Positions 6,700 through 7,314 of a stretch of DNA of 7,314 nt are shown here, one piece after another. Where the stretch lies: the NCBI GenBank assembly GCA_021295675.1, contig JAGWBY010000036.1, positions 45,934 through 53,247 of the forward strand, in the 5' to 3' direction. This DNA comes from Candidatus Latescibacterota bacterium. Its GTDB lineage: Bacteria; Latescibacterota; UBA2968; UBA8231. Position numbers and translations under genes: made by a program. Each line of letters starts with the position of its first letter. The first letter of the stretch is position 1. The notes below the pieces were generated by a model that ran no database searches, was not told where the DNA came from, and saw only the letters and a list, made by a program, of their open reading frames with translations.

Positions 6700-6807
6700 G
6701 GCCTTGATACTGGCGAACAAAACAAGGCCAATGACCAAGAGCACCACTGCGCCCGAGACCTTGGCAAATCGCCGGACTTTGGTCTTTTTAGGCGGTCCGT
6801 TGCTCAT
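4735..6807 (-). CDS. Membrane-anchored or exported protein of 20 ankyrin repeats
   Basis: The protein has 690 residues. Residues 1-17 are basic (KK.KVRR.AK), and 18-34 form one hydrophobic helix (SGAVVLLVIGLVLFASI), a signal anchor or uncleaved signal peptide. By the positive-inside rule the rest would lie outside the cytoplasm. From residue 37 the protein is 19 complete 33-residue ankyrin repeats plus a final 27-residue one ending NRYGGRE. The consensus is roughly x-x-TPLHxAAxxNAxETAQLL, LTQGAEINAKxxx. TPLH occurs in every unit, and the N-A-x-E-T-A-Q helix replaces the common G-H-x-E-V-V form. Ankyrin arrays bind proteins; the partner is unknown. The start at 6807 is the ATG before the basic head. 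No clear Shine-Dalgarno site precedes it. The frame is open throughout despite many internal duplications, which argues for selection or recent expansion. Role in host interaction is inference only. Confidence 0.9.
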   Translation of the reverse strand: MSNGPPKKTKVRRFAKVSGAVVLLVIGLVLFASIKADKTPLHWAAATNMAETAQLLITWGANVNAKNSKDATPLHYAAMGNATETAQLLLTQEAEICAKDTLGLTPLHWAAWNDAAETAQLLLTQGAEVNTKTSEEATPLHYAAANNATETAQMLLTQEAEICAKDTLGRTPLHWAAWNNAAETAQLLLTQGAKINEKDESGETPLHRAAANNAAETAQLLLTQGAKINEKDNKRWTPLHEAAWKNATKTAQLLLTQEADVNAKNDQSATPLHYAARNNATETAQLLLTQGAEINAKNDQSATPLHYAAWKNATKTAQLLLTQEADVNAKNDQDRTPLHDAVWYNATETAKVLLTQGAKINEKDESGNTPLHNAVCKNAIETAQLLIAQGADIYAKDTWGRTPLHNAAVHNAAKTTEVLLTQGANVNEKDESGNTPLHSAARENALETAQLLIAQGAEINAKTDKGLTPLHNAACENALETAQLLIAQGAEINAKADKGRTPLHNAANHNATETAQLLLTQGAEVNTKNSEEATPLHWAAGNNATETTQLLLTQEAEICAKDTSGHTPLHWAAWNNATETTEVLLTQGAKINEKNKYGRTPLHYAAMGNAAETAQLLLTQGAEINAKNDKGRTPLHDAAETDAAATAELLLKQGAEVNAESDDGRTPLHIATEHNATETAELLNRYGGRE

Positions 6808-6941
6808 TTCGGTTCTCGCAATTGGGTGGTAGTGTCTGGTGGTATCGGCGGCTGCATTGGGTTTTTGCTATTGCTCTCTTGAGCCGACATTTGCTTTGCG
6901 CGATGGCTTCCTGATGTCTAAAACATATTGTAGTATAGATG
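6808..6941 (-). promoter_or_regulatory. Leader of the long ankyrin gene with AT-rich candidate promoter near 6920-6940
   Basis: This is the only non-coding stretch upstream of the long ankyrin gene. On the minus strand an AT-rich block holds TATACT (6937-6932) and TATGTT (6928-6923), either of which could be a -10 box. A convincing -35 at standard spacing is not visible (TTGCGA is too close to both). There is no clear Shine-Dalgarno site just before 6807. Promoter identity is a guess from composition. Confidence 0.25.
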
Positions 6942-7179
6942 ATCGCAAGAGTCTGCTCATTTACTCTCGGCCACCATAACGATTTAATAGCTCGGCAGTT
7001 TCAGCAGCATTGTGATTCGTCGCAATGTGTAGTGGTGTCAGGCCATCGTCGCTCTCAGCGTTGACCTCGGCTCCCTGCTTAAGCAGCAGCTCGGCCGTCG
7101 CGGTAGCATCCGTCTCTGCCGCATCGTGCAGCGGCGTCCGGCCCTTGTCGTTTTTGGCGTTTATCTCGGCTCCTTGCGT
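6942..7179 (-). repeat. Direct repeat copy 2 (3' end of the partial ankyrin gene plus 19-base flank)
   Basis: This is the partner of 4716-4953. Mismatches cluster in the first 160 bases, while the last 70 or so bases are identical. Beyond 7179 the sequence switches to a type resembling other units of the long array (ATCAACAATT, GGCGGTTTCGATTGCATTTT), so the junction between unit types differs from that in copy 1. No terminal inverted repeats or transposase are nearby. Confidence 0.85.
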
Positions 7180-7251
7180 TATCAACAATTCGGCGGTTTC
7201 GATTGCATTTTCGCACGCTGCACTGTGCAGTGGCGTATGGCGTTGTTGCAT
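6961..7251 (-). CDS. Short ankyrin protein or 5'-truncated paralogue of the long ankyrin gene (96 codons)
   Basis: The frame MQQRHTPLHSAACENAIETA..., ending NRYGGRE, contains two complete ankyrin repeats and the same shortened final repeat as the long protein. It lacks the basic head and membrane helix of its neighbour. The ATG at 7251-7249 is the most upstream start: an in-frame TGA lies one codon before it, with no recognisable Shine-Dalgarno site. Array similarity stops at about 7239, right where the first repeat would begin. Two readings are possible. It may be the 3' remnant of a larger tandem paralogue whose front was removed by recombination or an upstream break. Or it may be a small stand-alone cytoplasmic ankyrin protein. 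The missing start signals favour the remnant. It lies upstream of the long gene in the same orientation, and the 238-base repeat indicates one ancestral gene. Confidence 0.6.
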   Translation of the reverse strand: MQQRHTPLHSAACENAIETAELLITQGAEINAKNDKGRTPLHDAAETDATATAELLLKQGAEVNAESDDGLTPLHIATNHNAAETAELLNRYGGRE

Positions 7252-7314
7252 GAATCATATCTGGGGTATCATGGTCGAATGTTATTTTTTGGTCAGTTGC
7301 TTTTTTCTATCCGA
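7252..7314. other. Right-edge sequence, no recognised feature
   Basis: These 63 bases follow the point where ankyrin similarity ends and are more AT-rich than the array, with T-runs. I recognise no gene, terminator or element end. Whatever truncated the neighbouring ankyrin copy probably lies here or beyond the edge. Confidence 0.4.

Noticed and set aside
4716..7179. Composite mobile element bounded by the two 238-base direct repeats
   Set aside because: The repeats are ends of ankyrin genes. There are no inverted termini, transposase or target duplications, so gene duplication is sufficient.

Overview
The window looks like part of a bacterial chromosome. It is gene dense, has Shine-Dalgarno sites and a tight stop/start overlap, and is GC-rich on its left half. 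Nothing in it fixes the taxon. An uncharacterised ABC-2 exporter, a peroxidase-related protein and large ankyrin-repeat proteins together would suit an uncultivated, host-associated (for example sponge-associated) or metagenome-derived lineage, but that is inference.

Left block (1-2087, all minus strand). Transcription runs leftward through an AhpD-like peroxidase-related gene (2087 to 1507), an ABC ATPase of the COG4586 type (about 1446 to 512) and a COG4587-type permease (512 into the left edge). The ATPase stop and permease start overlap by one base. The permease is intact as far as it is visible. The ATPase has lost its start and its H-loop, with a frame change near 836. The peroxidase gene has an in-frame TGA exactly where the second cysteine of the catalytic CxxC should be, followed by a hairpin that fits the bacterial SECIS geometry. 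It also has a separate frame change near 1682. It is therefore either a selenoprotein candidate or a decaying gene, and both readings are given.

Middle block (2088-4681, plus strand). A 189-base divergent intergenic region leads to an intact multi-membrane-span acyltransferase-3 family protein with an unusually large soluble insertion (2277-3758). Next comes a calcineurin-like metallophosphoesterase with a good ribosome binding site (3808-4681). Its reading frame breaks near 4193-4206, at a place that happens to contain the CTT TGA string used in prfB-type +1 frameshifting.

Right block (4682-7314, minus strand). A 690-residue protein consists of an N-terminal membrane anchor or signal sequence followed by 20 ankyrin repeats with a strict 99-base period. 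Blocks within the array are identical at the DNA level, showing recent internal duplication. Upstream of it, in the same orientation, is a partial second copy of the array's 3' end (96 codons). The duplication carries 19 bases of 3' flank with it.

The two most notable points are the candidate selenocysteine peroxidase and the run of four apparent short in-gene losses in three conserved genes beside a fast-evolving ankyrin locus.
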